Shown here one piece after another: positions 12,146 to 26,500 of a DNA stretch of 64,000 nucleotides. A program made the position numbers and the translations under genes. The stretch covers positions 64,818,930 through 64,882,929 of the forward strand of contig JANCRA010000001.1 in the NCBI GenBank assembly GCA_024362935.1, given 5' to 3'. Positions within the stretch are counted from its first letter, which is position 1, and every line of letters begins with the position of its first letter. The notes under the pieces are model-generated. The model ran no database searches and was not told where the DNA came from. It was given only the letters and a program-made list of their open reading frames with translations. Source of the stretch: Setophaga petechia. Taxonomy: Eukaryota > Chordata > Aves > Passeriformes > Parulidae.

Positions 12146-13634
12146 GTGGATATGGCAAGAGCAGTTAGACCAGTTATACCAAGAGTTCCTTGATGCCTTT
12201 TTGTAAGTGTAGATTCCCAGCCTATAAACTCCCCTGTTTTTCAGTAAGCCAGGCAGTCATCTTGTGTAGTATTTTACATTGCAGCAACCAAAAGTAGTAA
12301 ATCATCAATGAGGCTTACTGTCAAGCTTGGGGTACAAAATGGCAGGTTATGACTCGCATGTGAAGATGCAGGTTTTCAAATTTAAAGACAATATTCCCGC
12401 AGGCAAACCAATATAAGACAGGAAAAATCAGGTTTTCTTCTGTGTTTTTTCTTTTCCCCTTTAAAGTGAAACACAGCCCTTGCCTTCAGCAGGCAGAAGT
12501 AACTAAGTTGGTCAATACCATAGCACTATTCTAATGTTACTCTTTCAGAGCCAGCTCTGTGGTAGTTTAGAAATGGTGTGTACTTAGAGAAGGATCATTT
12601 CCTGAGTCCAGTGCATTGTTTGATTGTGCACTTAGCATTAGTGGCTTGGTGCATGCTAATTTCAGGGAAAAGACAAGTCAGAACTGTTCTTTAAGGTTCT
12701 TGCAGCGAGGAACTGAAATCCTATCACAATTGTGGGTATCCAGACCCCTTTGAAATCTCAGTTGAGAGACACATCCCTGGGGAGATGTCAGAAAAAGCTG
12801 TTGATACCCTGAATGGAATATAGGAAAATGTGTCAGAGCTGGCTGCGGGTCTGTGAGTCACCAGTGAGTAGTGAATTGCTGTGCTGTGATCACAGCAATG
12901 AGTGAGCTGACTGAAAACCTGTGCAGGGAGATGAAGGGAATACAAATGACATCATAAAGCAGCACCTCAGAGATGACAGAGCTGTTCCTGAGCCAAGCAG
13001 GGCATGGAGAGCAGGCACAGGATTGTGCCAGTGCAGGTGTAATGCTCCTCCTAGCCCAGAAGGCAACCTGGGTACCCCTGCACTCAGGTGTTTGGCCAGG
13101 TCCTGTTCTGCGTGGTAGAACAGGCAGGAATGCCCACCCTGCCCTCTGTGCCCTCACAGAGCTGGCAGCTACTCTGGTATACCTGCCTCAGTGGTTCCCT
13201 GCTCTTAGCCCAGGTGTTAGCAGGGAGCTGAGGCCTCAAGGAGAGAAGGAATGTGATGCACTGAGCCACTGCTTTGTCTGATGAGAGGGCATGGGTGTGG
13301 CTACTGATGTGTAGGGACAGCTGAGTACCCAAAATGTGAAAGGAGGCTTAATGGGGTTTGTTTGTAAGCTATGTCCTGAAGTGTCAATCCTAAAATGCAC
13401 TAAACTTATTCCTGGGAAGCAAATGGTTCTGTGATCAATTGGAGCAACCTTTGGACAATATACAGGTGTAGACAAATATTCAGACAATATAAATTCTTTT
13501 CAGGTTTTATTAAGACAATCTGAAGGAAGAGTAGGATGAATTGTTGTTTACTGAGGTATTTATGCCGGCTTTGTCTGTCTCTGCTTGGTTATGTGCATTA
13601 AAAACAGTTCTCATATTTTTCTGCTAAGTTCTGG

Positions 13635-13721
13635 CTTACAGTACCTTGTGTTATACAACTTGCAGTTGTATAACACAAGGTACTGTAAGAGGAACATGTA
13701 CAGTGTTGCACATGTTCCTCT
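13635..13721. repeat. Two abutting perfect palindromes (26-bp and 12-bp arms)
   Basis: Positions 13635-13660 (starting CTTACAGTACC) are the exact reverse complement of 13664-13689, with only 3 bases between. Directly overlapping its end, 13688-13699 (AGAGGAACATGT) is the exact reverse complement of 13710-13721, with a 10-base spacer. No mismatch occurs in either pair of arms. It would form two adjacent hairpins or cruciforms in DNA or RNA. Lack of decay in the arms points to a recent origin. It does not show terminal repeats or target duplications of a transposon. Confidence 0.93.
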
Positions 13722-16700
13722 ACTTCCAGCTACATCAGGGAATTGGAAGGGTTACATAATGCTGTCACCTGATGGTAAGAAATGATGGTTTTGGAGGCTT
13801 AGAGTTTAAAAAGAAGGGGTTTTCTCTTTTATTTTTAGCTGGTCTTAATGGCACATCTGACTTTGTGTTAGGATTTGTTTTATTTCAGTCAAATGGAACA
13901 TGGAACATCATTGGTTTCCCAATATTCAGGTAGTAGCTTTACTGTTAGAAGAAGACTGCTGCTGAGGTCCCTCACTTGCATAATTGAACTTGTGTCATGT
14001 GCATGGCCTCAGCTGCAGGTTTGGTGTAATTGGCTTATCCAGGACCAAGAGATAGTTAAACAAAAAATTGGGTACACATTCTGCAATTTTAAACTGAGAA
14101 ATTCAGTTAAATCTGGTTCTGTTAGTTATGACAAACATAAGAGAAGTCACTTCACCCACATGATTTGTACTGATATTTTTTTGAGGCGATGCACTAAAGA
14201 GAGAATTTTATTATTGTTATTGGCAAAAACCCCCAAACTATTAAATTAGAAAAACAGAGGACACTCATGCTGTGTGAGACATTTTTAATAATAAGAAAAA
14301 ATCAATCTGGAACTTCACAGGAAGGCACCAAATCTGGACATAGTGATCTGAAAGGTAGAAGTGCTAAATTGGTTTCAAGGAAATGAAATCATTGCTTCCC
14401 TCTTTCACTATACTACATTGTTATTGGAGCTGAGAAGTCAAGTTGCTCAGCTGTGTTAGGAGGAAATTATTGGGTCTTAGAAAATTTTGTTTTGGTTTTG
14501 CTTCTGCTTCTTGTTCTCGTTGACCTAAACACCTCAGCTGCTTTGTAGTTTTACCTCTTTTGAACTCCTGGAATAACTTCTCCACTGTTCAGAACTTCAG
14601 ATGAGGGAAGAAATTACATGTCCTGAATAATCCCATAATAAATCAGTGAGGATCTAAGCAGGTGGCTTTTGTTTAATGGAATTAATGGGTTTCTCTATTG
14701 AGACATGTAAAGCAAATCCTTCAGAGGTACAAGATGAAGATTGGATTCATTTAGGCTAATGCTGCAGAATTTGATCACAGTGATTACAAGAGCCTTTGAG
14801 GTGGTGGCCAAACCAGAAAGGGCTTTAAGATTTTTCAGGAAACGTTTACTGATCTGCACTGAATTGTAACATCCTTTGAAGACAAAACAATTAGTATTAT
14901 CTAGTCTTCTTCTTCTTCTAGAGTTCTTCTAGAGATCCTTTAAAAGGTACAGTATTAAATCTGGGGATTTGAGAAGGTGTGTGAGGCAGATACTGAATTA
15001 GAAAAAAAATTCTATCATCTGGTTAAATGTACTTGATGTTATGGTTGATTTCCCCATGATATTTCAAGTTCTTATTTCTGTTACTTTAAGAAGTTACTGG
15101 AATTGCTTGGTGGGAGAAGCGGGCAGCAATTTTGCAGTTGTGCTTTCACAGAAAGCACTGTCAACTTTTTTCAATTCAGAATGAAAAAGACAAATGACAG
15201 AGGTGTAGACCTACAGCTTTGCTGGAGCTCACATTTTTCCCTGCAGTTCACCTTTAGTCTGGTAATCCTCAGAAAAAAAACACAGGTTACTGAGCAGTGC
15301 CCTGTGGACCAATATAGGGTGAAAAGCCTTTAATAAGGGGTGTGTGTAAATAGCTGCAACTTAATTCCTGTATGGCAGCATTATAATAAATATTTTTTTC
15401 TCTAAGGTATATCCTTGTATGTGTGGATCCTAGTCTTCCTGTATTTTTAAAATATGGGGTTTATACTTTTCAGTTTAACTATTAAATTAAGACATTTATT
15501 TTATCTTTTCCTCGAAAAATGTGGACTGTCACATGTACCTTATGGGGGCAGAAGCAAGCTGGAGAGCTGCAGGGGCTATCACCTTAGATTTCAGCAGAGA
15601 TAAATGTGCTGTGTCTTCATCAGAGATGCCAACAATTCAAAGGAGAGGAGTCTGTCACAGCAATTGGTGTTTGAGGTTGTTATCAGACAAAGGCTCCTTT
15701 AGAAGGGTTGGCAGAGTGTGAAGGAAATTATTTTGCTAGTGACAATTAATCAAGTATCAGGACAAACTGCATCAGGGTAGGAATGCCTAATCCAGAGGTA
15801 CTCCTCTGCTTTCCAATCAAGAAGAAACCTAAAGAAACCTCTGCTTTCCAAGTGTTTGTGCATTAAATCACTGATGTAAGTGTACTGTCCCCTTTAAAAA
15901 AAAGTATGTGTGTGTGTGCTGACCCTCAGAATGCTTAGCTCCCTGTGAGGATACGAGTGGCAGAGGAGCTTGTCTGAGGGCACCAGGAAGGTAATTACAA
16001 TACCGATTTCCAGCCTGGAGTGGCCATGCTCTTGTCAGGAAAGCTTTGGTCTACAGGGAAGCTGATCATTGCTTTCCCTTGCAGGGATGGGGTGATTTAA
16101 ACTGTTTTCTTGTGTGGAAATAATTGCCAACAGCTTTAGTGTATCCAGGTAGAGATTGTATCGCATTTATTAGTGGAGTTTAGGCTTAGGAGTTGTCTGA
16201 ATTACCGTTGTGATTGTTTGTTCTCTGCTGTTATAATAGCAAAAAATTCTGAGCAGTTTCAGTGAATGTTGTTATTCAGTTTATAGATTCCTTATACAAA
16301 ATGTGAGGGGCGATTAAAATCTAACCTGCTCACATGTGAGTAGAAACTTGTTGAATTTAGCCAATGGGGCATGCTGTGCAAAAAGCTCTATCTCTAACTG
16401 CCTTTTAGTTGAAAAATGGCTGTATAGGAGAAGGGAATTCTTCAAGCCTTGTGAGGAAAACATTCCTTTAATTGTTGAATAATTAAAGTTAATAATGTGT
16501 AGTTCATATGGTGACTTTCTGCCCCATTTGTGCAACTCCCATGCGGGACACACTTATCACAGTATTTAATGTCTGATGTTCTCAGTCAGTTGAATTTTTG
16601 TTACATAATTGGGTATTTCACATTTTCATGTAAGCCAAGTGAATTAGGCATAAGTAGGGAGGGGGAGAGGAGGGTCTGTGGTGCCATTGTCAGACATTGT

Positions 16701-16961
16701 GTGTGGCAATGGTGATGAGAACCAGCTTTACACTCCTGTCTCCCTATGGTCAGTTCTAGACTTTGCTGCTTTCTAAACCTCTAACTGGCAGCTGTGGTCA
16801 TCCCAGAAAGGAGGTTATTGCTGGGTTTTATGTGGTGGGAGGGAGGAAATCATCAAAGTTTGTAAAAAGAGGGATAAGATCTTGTATAGATGAGAATCGG
16901 AGTAGTGGAATGGCTTCCATGTGAGGAACAGCTGCTTGCCATCTCTTCAGTCTGGAAATGC

Positions 16962-16998
16962 AAGAATTGGGTGGAAGGCAAAGAATTGGGTGGAAGGA
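16962..16998. repeat. 19-bp tandem duplication
   Basis: AAGAATTGGGTGGAAGG occurs at 16962 and again at 16981, period 19, with a difference only at the last bases of the unit. This is a simple local duplication. Confidence 0.85.
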
Positions 16999-18918
16999 TT
17001 GAAGAAATGATGAACTCATTTCTTCTACAGGGATGTGGTAGTTGGAGGGCCTCAAGTGAAGCAGCAGATCCTGGGCTGGAAACAAAAGAGATACTTCACA
17101 CACTGCCGTTGATCTGTGTGACTACTTGGAATGGAGTTTTGAGATGAATCTCCATGAAATCTGAGTTATGGAGCTTTGAAATGCAACTTGGCTTTCTCCT
17201 GAGTAAGGCATCAGTGTCACACTGTGGAGGATCAGGCTTTGAGTGCAAAGAATGGGTGCCAGAAGCAGCTGTGGGGCAGCACAAGAGATCAGTAAATGTA
17301 AACCAAGTACAGGAAGCAGCAGTTGAGTTTTGCTGTGGTTGCCTTGTCACTTGGAGGGGATGTTGAGTTTTCAAATGGTGTTCAATAATACACTGGGAAA
17401 AGTTTCATTGTTATTCAGCAAGAGGAGCCTGTTGGTACTGCCTCCTGTAGGAGCTCTTGGACACCCTAGATGTGGGAGAGGGGAACATGAAGGTCACTAC
17501 ATCACAGCATCATGTTCTGAGAACTCCTCAGTGAGCATGAGATCTGGCTGGGGAAGTAAAGAGACCTGGGCTCTTTGTCTTTGTCTTAAAAATTCTATAC
17601 ACATGAAAGGATGTCATTACATATTAATACTGAATAGAAACCTTCTGGTTGCTAAAACCCACATTGAATTTGAATGTTATGACAAGTATTTAAGAGTTAA
17701 AGTATTTAAAGTTCCAAACTCTAATTTATCCAAGTATTCAGTCCCTCAAACTCTGATACAATGACTGGCAATATAATCCTTCCTAGGAATCATTGTGTAA
17801 ATGAGTCTTTTTACCAAGTTTAGTTATCCTCTTGTGACCTTGGAGCATTGGATACTGAGGGTATCGTGGTCAGCTTCTGCTTTCTTCTCACCTGTCTCTC
17901 CTCTGGCTCAGTCTGTGCAGAGGGAGTCACTTCTGGCTGAGCCCCAGCTGTAGCTCTTGGCTCCAGTGAAATCCAGCCCAGCAGAGTGTGCTGAGCCAGG
18001 CAAGGGGGTAATGTCACTGGGAGGGGGGAGCTAGAGATCCCTGGGATAAAAGGAGAATGGGAGTAAGGTTTTGTGTGACAAGGTAGAGGTGCCATAACTG
18101 AATTATGCTTGTAGGCTATTTAAACTTCTTAGAAAAATTATCTCCAAGTTCATGGGACATGACATACTGGGGAGAGTGCAGGTCATTACAGTAAATAATC
18201 ATTTTATGAGCAAGTGTGATTGTGTGATGTAACCCTAATAAATTCTGTTTCTCCCACGCGAAGGTCACCATCTCCCTGTGTGTAACACAGTTTATAACTA
18301 AGTTTTCTTCAGCTGTGAAGTGCTAGAAAATACAGGAGTGGTAGCACTGAAGAAGATGGAGTAGAAGTGCTTAGGAGGAAAAACAGATCAAGAGTAGATA
18401 GTGTTAAGGGGAAATAAACAGGATTATTACTGTACTCTATTTTTAAGGATTGCACAAAAAAAGGAGTGAGTAATATTTATAGAGCTGTTGAACTACAAAA
18501 ATTGGTTTGCTTTAGTGTTAAACACAGTGAATGGTGGAGTCCATAGCTCCTTAAGAAAGTTCCATGAGGAGTAGCTCACCGAAGGAAATGTTAATTAAGC
18601 TGAATTGTGCCTTGCCTGCTTGATACACCTGAAAGGTAGAGAGGCCGGGGGTGTGGCAGGCCAATAAAGTCAGGGACAGTTCAGACACTTGATGGCAAAT
18701 GGCACCTTCTTTCAGATGTGTCCTGACTGAATCTAAGGCGCTGCTGTTTTAAATAAGAGTGTGAGATTGACTGGAGCTCTGTAAAATAAAACCTTCCAAA
18801 AGACAGAAACTAAAACTGCTCTGCTGTGCACTTGAATGCAAGCAGGAGATTTTTCCTCACTGGGGTGGTCACTGCACTGCTTAGGCTTTATTTCATAAGC
18901 TGACCCAGACCCTGACCC

Positions 18919-18973
18919 TATACTTTGTAATAGCAAGTCTAATTTAAACTTTGACTTGCTATTACAAAGTATA
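18919..18973. repeat. Perfect 21-bp inverted repeat with 13-base spacer
   Basis: 18919-18939 (starting TATACTTTGTAATAGC) is the exact reverse complement of 18953-18973. The 13 bases between are AT-rich and unpaired. The structure resembles 13635-13689 in arm length and perfection. No transposon hallmarks are visible. Confidence 0.93.
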
Positions 18974-21900
18974 AATCAGAAGATTAAAAACCTCCCGCTG
19001 CAGATTTTTTAATAGAAAGTGACAGTTTAATTTGGCAGAGTAGAGCTGAAAGGATGCTTAAACCTGGTAGAGAGTGCCAGCATCAGCAGCTCCAGAGTAG
19101 CTGGAAATGAAAACAGAAACATGAATAATTAACAGATAAGCCCGAGTTCCTCAGATATTTTGCTATTACTTACTTAAGTTTACTTCTCCATTAAATCCTG
19201 GAGATCTATTTCTGTAGTAAGCCTGGTTTTGCTTAATGAAAAATAGTGGATGTGTGTCACTGGTGCTCAACAGTGAATGTTTGGGGTTTGTTGTTTCTAT
19301 TTATTTAATGAGAAAGTGTAGTTTTGGAGGGAAGCTCATTTTTTGACCACTAGGTGATTTAATTTCTTGCTGTCATTGGTGGTTTTTTCCCAAAATACAG
19401 CAACCTTGGAAAAGAAATTAATTGGGATTTGTTGTGTTCCTTGAGGTCTAAGAACCCTCAGTGTTTAGGTGCAGTAAGGAATTAATGAGCAATTGTGGCC
19501 CGCTTGGCAAGGCATTCCAAACCAGGGTGCAGCTTTATGTAACAAGGAGCTGTTAAACATCAGAGTTGTTCCATGTGCTTATGGAAAATGGCATTGAGGA
19601 AATGATCATCATGCTAATGGCACAGAAAATACTCCTTTTTTAGTATTTATACCATTGATTTTACTAGCTGTGAAACAGCTTCATGAGATGGAATATGATT
19701 CGGCCAGATGGTGGAATCAAAGCAGCCAGTTTGTCCTGCAGGGAAATGACTCTGCAAAGTCCTTGCTTTGCAAGTTTTTACATTTCAGCCTACAGGAGAC
19801 TTTGTTAACCCAGATGGGGATTTGAGTTAAGAAATTAGTTTAGAGCATTTTGTTGGTAAAATCTAGGCGGTTTTGCTTTGAGAAAGAAAGTATTAATGCC
19901 TGCAAGCTTGTCGTTTTCCCTCCCACCCCTTGTGTCACCTTTCCAAGTAGGATGACAGTCTGTTTTTGTTCCAGTTTCCTCTTCATAATATTCTAATTTG
20001 GAAAATGTTTCTTAGTTGAGAAAGGTATGTACTTTTTATAGGAAACAAATTGGACTTGGGTTCTGCTGCTCTGATTTCCAGTATAAGTGTATTTGTAACA
20101 GCAGTGACCAAACTGAAGAGAGAAAGTAATGCCAGTTTTCATTTTATGCAGGACTGGTTAATATTTTTTGTATTAAAATCCTGCATTTGATGTTTACCAC
20201 ACTGCCTTCCATTTCCCTTACATATCAGCATGTTCAGATATTCCCATTTTATACCTGCTCTGAATCTCTCACAAAGGATTTGCTTCCCAAAATGTTTCAA
20301 AAAGAGAGCCTCCTGTCTCTTAGTGCATGTAGCTTTTTGGTATTAGTGATTTTTGTGTAAAAGCACAGTAGAGTCCAACTGCTCCATCACCGTTAAGGGT
20401 AAGGAATATTGCAGGAGCAATTCCAGCAGGATTTTTCTCCCGAGGTAAGGAGAGAAGTAACTGAGGTCTCAGCCATCCTGATGATGACATCTCTGGTTTC
20501 TCTCTGACATGACTGGTGTCATTAGTGAGGCAGGCTCAGGAGGTGTTCTAGTGAAGTGTTGGGAAATCTGCAGTAGCAACAGGTGCTGTCACTCTGTGAT
20601 TATCCTGAGGCAGAAAGTCAAGGGACAAATTAAAACAAACAAAACCAAGCAAATAGCCCCCAGGTATATGTGTTTATCAGCAAGTCAAAGCAGCCAGTTG
20701 TAAACTAAGGGAAGGCATTATTTGGCTGCTGACATAGTGTGAAGGGTGTTTTTAGGATGTGGAATTATTGAAGTACAATACCTAGTATTTTCCTGTTCTA
20801 ATGCTGCTTATTTAATACCATAATGAAAGGAAAGTAGAGAACTGAAATGCTTTCAGGCTCAACATAATGAAGTAGACAAGTGTTCTTGTTCTTTTCTTTA
20901 AATGGCAGATTTGGTTCTCATTATTTTAAGAACCTCTGTTAAGAAGCAATTGGTCAGGCACAACTTTCAGCAGGCATTTTGGTCCACAAGCCTTACCTTC
21001 TCAAATGCTAATCCCAACTGTATATTATTGCCATTCCTATTAATGCAACAAGTATGGTGGTGTCGCTGTTCTTATTTCTGCTATCAGGGAAAAGGTTACT
21101 GACAAAGTACAGCTCTTGCTGCTTGCATTTTGTGACTGTTTTCAGCTTTAACCTTGAGAGTACATTGGTAACATTGCTAAGAGATAAAGCTGGCTTTATT
21201 ACTGGGGTAAGAAATTCAAGTTTGGGACTGGGAAATTTGACATGATTTTTTAAAAAGACAAAGAGCTTTGCATTACTAAAACTACAAAGTGTCTTATTGT
21301 GTTTGGCCAGTTAAAAAGGACCTGTTGTATTGCTTTAAGAAGTTCCTTTATAGCATGTTTGAACTAGAGAAGGCGATTTTGAAAGGAGGGGTGTACCACT
21401 CCAAAATCCTGTAGGAAATCCTGTTAAACTTGATCAAGTTGAGGCTAATACAAAGTCAGCAACGTTTGCTTTTTCTATCCTGGAATTTGTAAGCAAATCA
21501 CGGTTTTAAAGGTAACATCTACAACTCCAAAAGATGGAGGAAAATCAAGAAGTTAAATTGATTGGAAGGAGTCTTGTGTGGAAATACATAGATATTAAGA
21601 TAAAGATCAGACAATATAGTAAAAAAATACAATTGGTGTCACCTATTAAGTGAGTTTTTATGGAATATTCAGTGTCTTAAAAAAGTTTCTAGCAGGGTTT
21701 TGGAGATGAGTTATTGTTTTTCACCTGTATTTAGTGTTGAAAAATAGAATATCTGCGTTATGTGAAATTAAAGCAGCTTACTAGCAAATACCAGGAGTTT
21801 GATTTTGATGATAGTTCATGGTACCTATATCACTTCTTTCTGTGTTGTGTGCTGCATGTGTTACATCTCCCATGGGGAGTGCAGTCTGCAGTGTGGTGCA

Positions 21901-23574
21901 GTGAATCCATCTCCGAGTCTGTCTGAAAGCTGGATAATGGGGTGAGTAACAGAATGGCACCTGCTGTGAGTTACTGAGGTGCTGTCCCTGCAAGAGTGAC
22001 CCAAATGTAACTCTCATTCCTTCAAAAAGAGTCTTTCACAGCCTTGTTATTGGTAGAGGCAGTGTGCTTTAGCTGTCCATTGTCAAGAAGTGTCTTTTTT
22101 TTTAACTTAAGCCTCGTGCCTGTATTTGAATCTTATCTAAACCCTTCACCCAAGAAGAAGAGGGTTTGTTTTCTGAGTGGAAGGATTCAAAAACAATCAC
22201 AGACAGTGTTTTGTTTCTTGCAACTCGCTAAGTAGCTTGAGTTGTTTCTTGAGGGGATAAATATTTTTTTCATTTTCTTTGTGTTTAAGTTGTCCCTTAA
22301 GGGAAAAGCAGAATACAATCAATCTGCAAAAATTTTAAGAAATTTTGTGAGTTTGGTTAATTTGCTGTCCAACAAGAATTTCTTTATCCAACCTGTCTGC
22401 GGGGAGCAGGAGACAAGCTGGGAAACATTGATAACAGGTGGCAAAGAGCTTTTAGAGTGTTTGTGTCATGCAAATATAAACAAATGCTGCTGCATAAAGC
22501 AGAAATGTATGGCAGGGAGGTGGGAAACTCTCCCCCAAAACAACAGAATAAGCACAAGGGCTGTGTTTAGCCCCACTGCCCTTTTAAGCTGTCTGAGAAC
22601 GTTGTGCAAAACACAGCAGCAGTCATTCCTCAACTGAAATATTGAGTGGACCATGTGCCAAGTAAACGAGTGCCAGGAGCTTCCAACAGCAGCCTCAGGT
22701 TTATACCTGGTGAGGTTGAAGTCAACAAGGATCTCATGAAGGTGCTGAGGGAAATGTTGAGGCAGGTATGATGCACAGCAATTTGTGAGCATGGATCTTA
22801 CAAAGCCAAGGATGTATCTACTTATTCCAGGTGACACCGAGGCAGCTGGGTAGTGCTCACCAAACCAAATCAATTTACTTCAGAGGACTTGGAGGGAAAG
22901 GCCTTTTGTCTGTTGGTTGTTTAGAAATGTAGCTGAAAAGTACTAGACTGGCTGTTTTTTCAATATCAGACATTCCGTTTGTGCTTGAGAGAAGATTAGT
23001 TTGGGGCTTTTTTTTGCTTTAGGGGCAAAAATCATGCAGTGTGTAGGAAGTTGCTGAACAAATACTGAAACATTTCAAAATGGAATTGACATGCAGATGT
23101 TGTAGTGCAAGGAAATGTAATGCAGCTGCACTTTTTGATATGAGGAAAAGGTTATAAGAGCAGGATTCCACCCTTTCTAGGAATGACCTGGAAAACGTGG
23201 AATTTCTCTAACAGGCTTCATCAGTATGTAATCAAAATGCAGAATTTGCCTCAAGTTCAAGACTTCTGGTTTTGATACAGGAGCTTTCCTCAGCAGCTAA
23301 CAGAGAGTAAACAGAAGTGCCTGCTGGTCTGTGTGCAACAGATTGGAGCCTTTTGTTCAAATTCAGGAAACCAATGCAGAAATTGCTTTCTGGGTGTCAC
23401 TGCACCACTGTATTTATCAGCTGACAAACACACCAGTCAGTGTGTGTGTTAATAGCCACTAATGATATGTGCTCCCAAAGGAAATGTTATCAGTGGCTTC
23501 AGCATATTTTTCCAGGTGTGAAAGAGAAGACTGATTGAAACAAGTTTAATACCAGCCAGTGTGTGCATTTCCTG

Positions 23575-23590
23575 TCTCTCTCTCTCTCTC
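23575..23590. repeat. (TC)8 microsatellite
   Basis: Uninterrupted TC dinucleotides followed by a short T run. Confidence 0.9.
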
Positions 23591-26500
23591 TTTTAATACT
23601 AAATTTTTCTGTTAGGAGACTAATACATGAATCATCTCTCCATATCTCTCCAAGCACCCATCCTGTCTCCCACTGAAATAGACATTAAGCTCATCTATTG
23701 TGAAATAAATCCCCAGAAATCTCTCAAAAATAGACTTACAGGTGTAATGGATTGAATTAAAATTGAGTGACATACATTTAAAAAATACTTGGTAAAAACA
23801 GTTAATCCTGATGAAAGCTATAAATACCTTGCCTGAAGCAGAGATAACTTTGGACTGAAAATAATGTAATATATTTTAATCACTTTTACTGCAACCATTT
23901 TTATCTATGAAATAAGCTATCTTGGAAGCTCTTTTCAAGTGAAAGAAGGCTTGAATAGTATCTTAGTTGTGAAATCTGCTTAGTTTGGAATTTGGGGAAG
24001 CTTGTAATGGTCTGTTCTCTTTCCTTCTCTGTGTAACTGCAGTTGAAGAAGTACTTTCAATACCTCTTTAGGCAAGTTCTCAGGAAGTCTAAGCTTAGAT
24101 GTAAGCTTCTTTGTTATCAGAGTAGTGCTGAGGAAATAATGGAATGTTTACTGGAGAGCCATTAAATTTTGAGCAGGGAATTGCAGCATTAGGTACCATT
24201 GGGCCTGCTTGTTCCTGATCACAATAGAGAGGTGGTACCTCACCAAAATTAAAATCACTGCAGCAGTTGTTGTCATAGGTTTTGCAGCCTGTTCAGGGTG
24301 TCTTGCAGTTCCATCTCACTCTCAGCTGTGGATCCTGTTCCAAGGCCACTACACAGCATTTCAGCATCCTCTATAATGAGGCTTCCTGTGTCCCAGCCTG
24401 GGGCTCTGGCCAGGGACCAGCCCACAGTGTGGAACACTGGGATCACTGGGATGGGGGAGCAGCCTCTGTTACTGCTGGCTGTGCTTTTGTCACATCTAAA
24501 CTGGCCTGTTCTTGTGAGAAAGCTGGCAGGGGAGTGATTCTCCTGAAAAGGAGGAAAGCCTCTTGGACATGAAAAGCCTTTGAGAGTTATTTTCAGAACA
24601 CTGTTCTCTTCTCTCTGCTTTCTGTGGAGTCCCATTAGCCTTGTCTTTGCCATCTCTAGTCATGTGCTGGAGATATTAAATACCCAGGTAGAGAGATAGG
24701 TAAAATAATAGGGCACCAAGTACATTTTGACCCAACTCTGTCTATATCCAAGGTGCTTAATTCAAAACTCAGCCACAGGTATATTTGTAAAGAGGTTTAA
24801 TCTGTAGCTGATAACAGTGAGGTACTTGAATGGGCAACAGGAGTATGAAACTTCTTCATTTATCAATGCAGACTTTGTGCAACTACACTACTTCTATTTC
24901 TTCTTCCCCACAAAGTTTTAGAATATTGCTGAATTGGTGGTAGAAAAAAAGCTGCAGTTACATTCTTACAAAAAACCTGCTGTGTCCATGGGTAGGTTCA
25001 GACTTCCCTCTTGGTTTAATATGAAGCAGAGTTCTAGTTATAAAAAGCTCTAGACATGTGCCCTTGGCACACATGGTGTTGTGGTCTGGCTTTTTTGGTC
25101 TTGATTTTCTTCAGTAGTGTCTGTAAAGAGTTTTGGGACCTGGATTAAGTAAATATTGTTAAATCAGGAAATCTTTCACCTCTACAGACTCCCAGAACAG
25201 ACCTACTGTTCATGGAAAATTCATAACTGATCATATGTCAAGCACAAAACGTGGTGGTTTTTTTCTTTTATTCTTACCTCCTTCTAGCATAACAGTGTAT
25301 TTTCAGGTAATACTGATTTTTTTTCTTTTTCTTGCATAGAGTGCACAGCTGCCAAAGTGCCTTCTCATTTAATGCACTGCACAGATAAACATTTCAAGAG
25401 CTGAAGTGTAATATTTCAGGTGTTTTTACCTGCACACATTTCATTGTGAAGGTGCTATCCCTTGTCAGCCTGCAGTGTGCTCTGACGTGGCCTGCTAAGC
25501 AAACAGGAAACGGCCTCTGAAGCAGAGTCCCTGGGAAGAAGCTTTGACATTGTGTCTGTCTTCTGGTGTTAATTGTCTTGTGGCAAATGCTGTTGCTAGT
25601 AGTATTAAACACATTAGGTGAACTAATTGTCAAGAAACAAGACAATTATCATAATTTGCCTTGTGCTTTGTCTTTGGGGAAGTGTCTTATTGACAGGGTT
25701 TATCTTTTTAAGATCAGTGTTGAAGTGTGAGTTCAGTGTCGCTCTCCTTTGGCATTCTGAGCTGTGCTTACACTGACACTGAACTGCCATCTCCATCTTC
25801 CTAGTGCCAGCTAATGGTTTAGATATTATCTCTAAATCACATCTTCAAGAGGTCTCACAGGTAAGAAAATTATATCCTAGGATAACTTCTCCAATCTTTG
25901 GCAGTGTTTTAGTACCTTACTTCAGCCTAACTCGTTGCCATCCTCACTGGGAGACCCTTACACAATGCAATCCATGGGATCTCTGTGTGCTGAGGGTGAA
26001 GGGATGGGAGATGCTTGCTAGTGGTGTTTCAGTCAGTGTTTCACTGGCATTCCAAACTGCCTTTTTTCCAAGCTGTGCATTCTAGGAAGCACTAAATCAC
26101 AGGTGTCAGTCTTTTGTTTTGTTTTAATGCACTAAGCTAGTTAACACCTAGTGCCTTGGGAGGGAAGCTCTGTAATGGTTTTGTTGTAAGAGAAAATCAT
26201 TCCCCTTTTGTTAGTCTGTCTTTTTTAATAGTTCAGTGAGACACTGCACCTCACTTAGACAAGGAAAGCAGCAGTGGATGTGGCAGAGCAAGGAAAGTCA
26301 GCACTTTCCTCATCTCATGTGCATTCATTATAAAATCAATACAAATGTAAGTGCTGTGGAACAAGGGTGGAGTAATCTGAGGAGTGTAGTTCTTCCACAT
26401 TTCGATTTTAATGGCAACCTTTTTGCAGCAGCTATCATATAGGTTCATCCCAAAATAGACACCTAGAATAGTCATTTTTACAGAAATAATTTCACCCAGA

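Noticed and set aside
25731..25784. Hairpin with arms GTTCAGTGTC/GACACTGAAC as a miRNA precursor
   Set aside because: Only about 10-11 paired bases with a 34-base unpaired loop, too weak for a miRNA stem.
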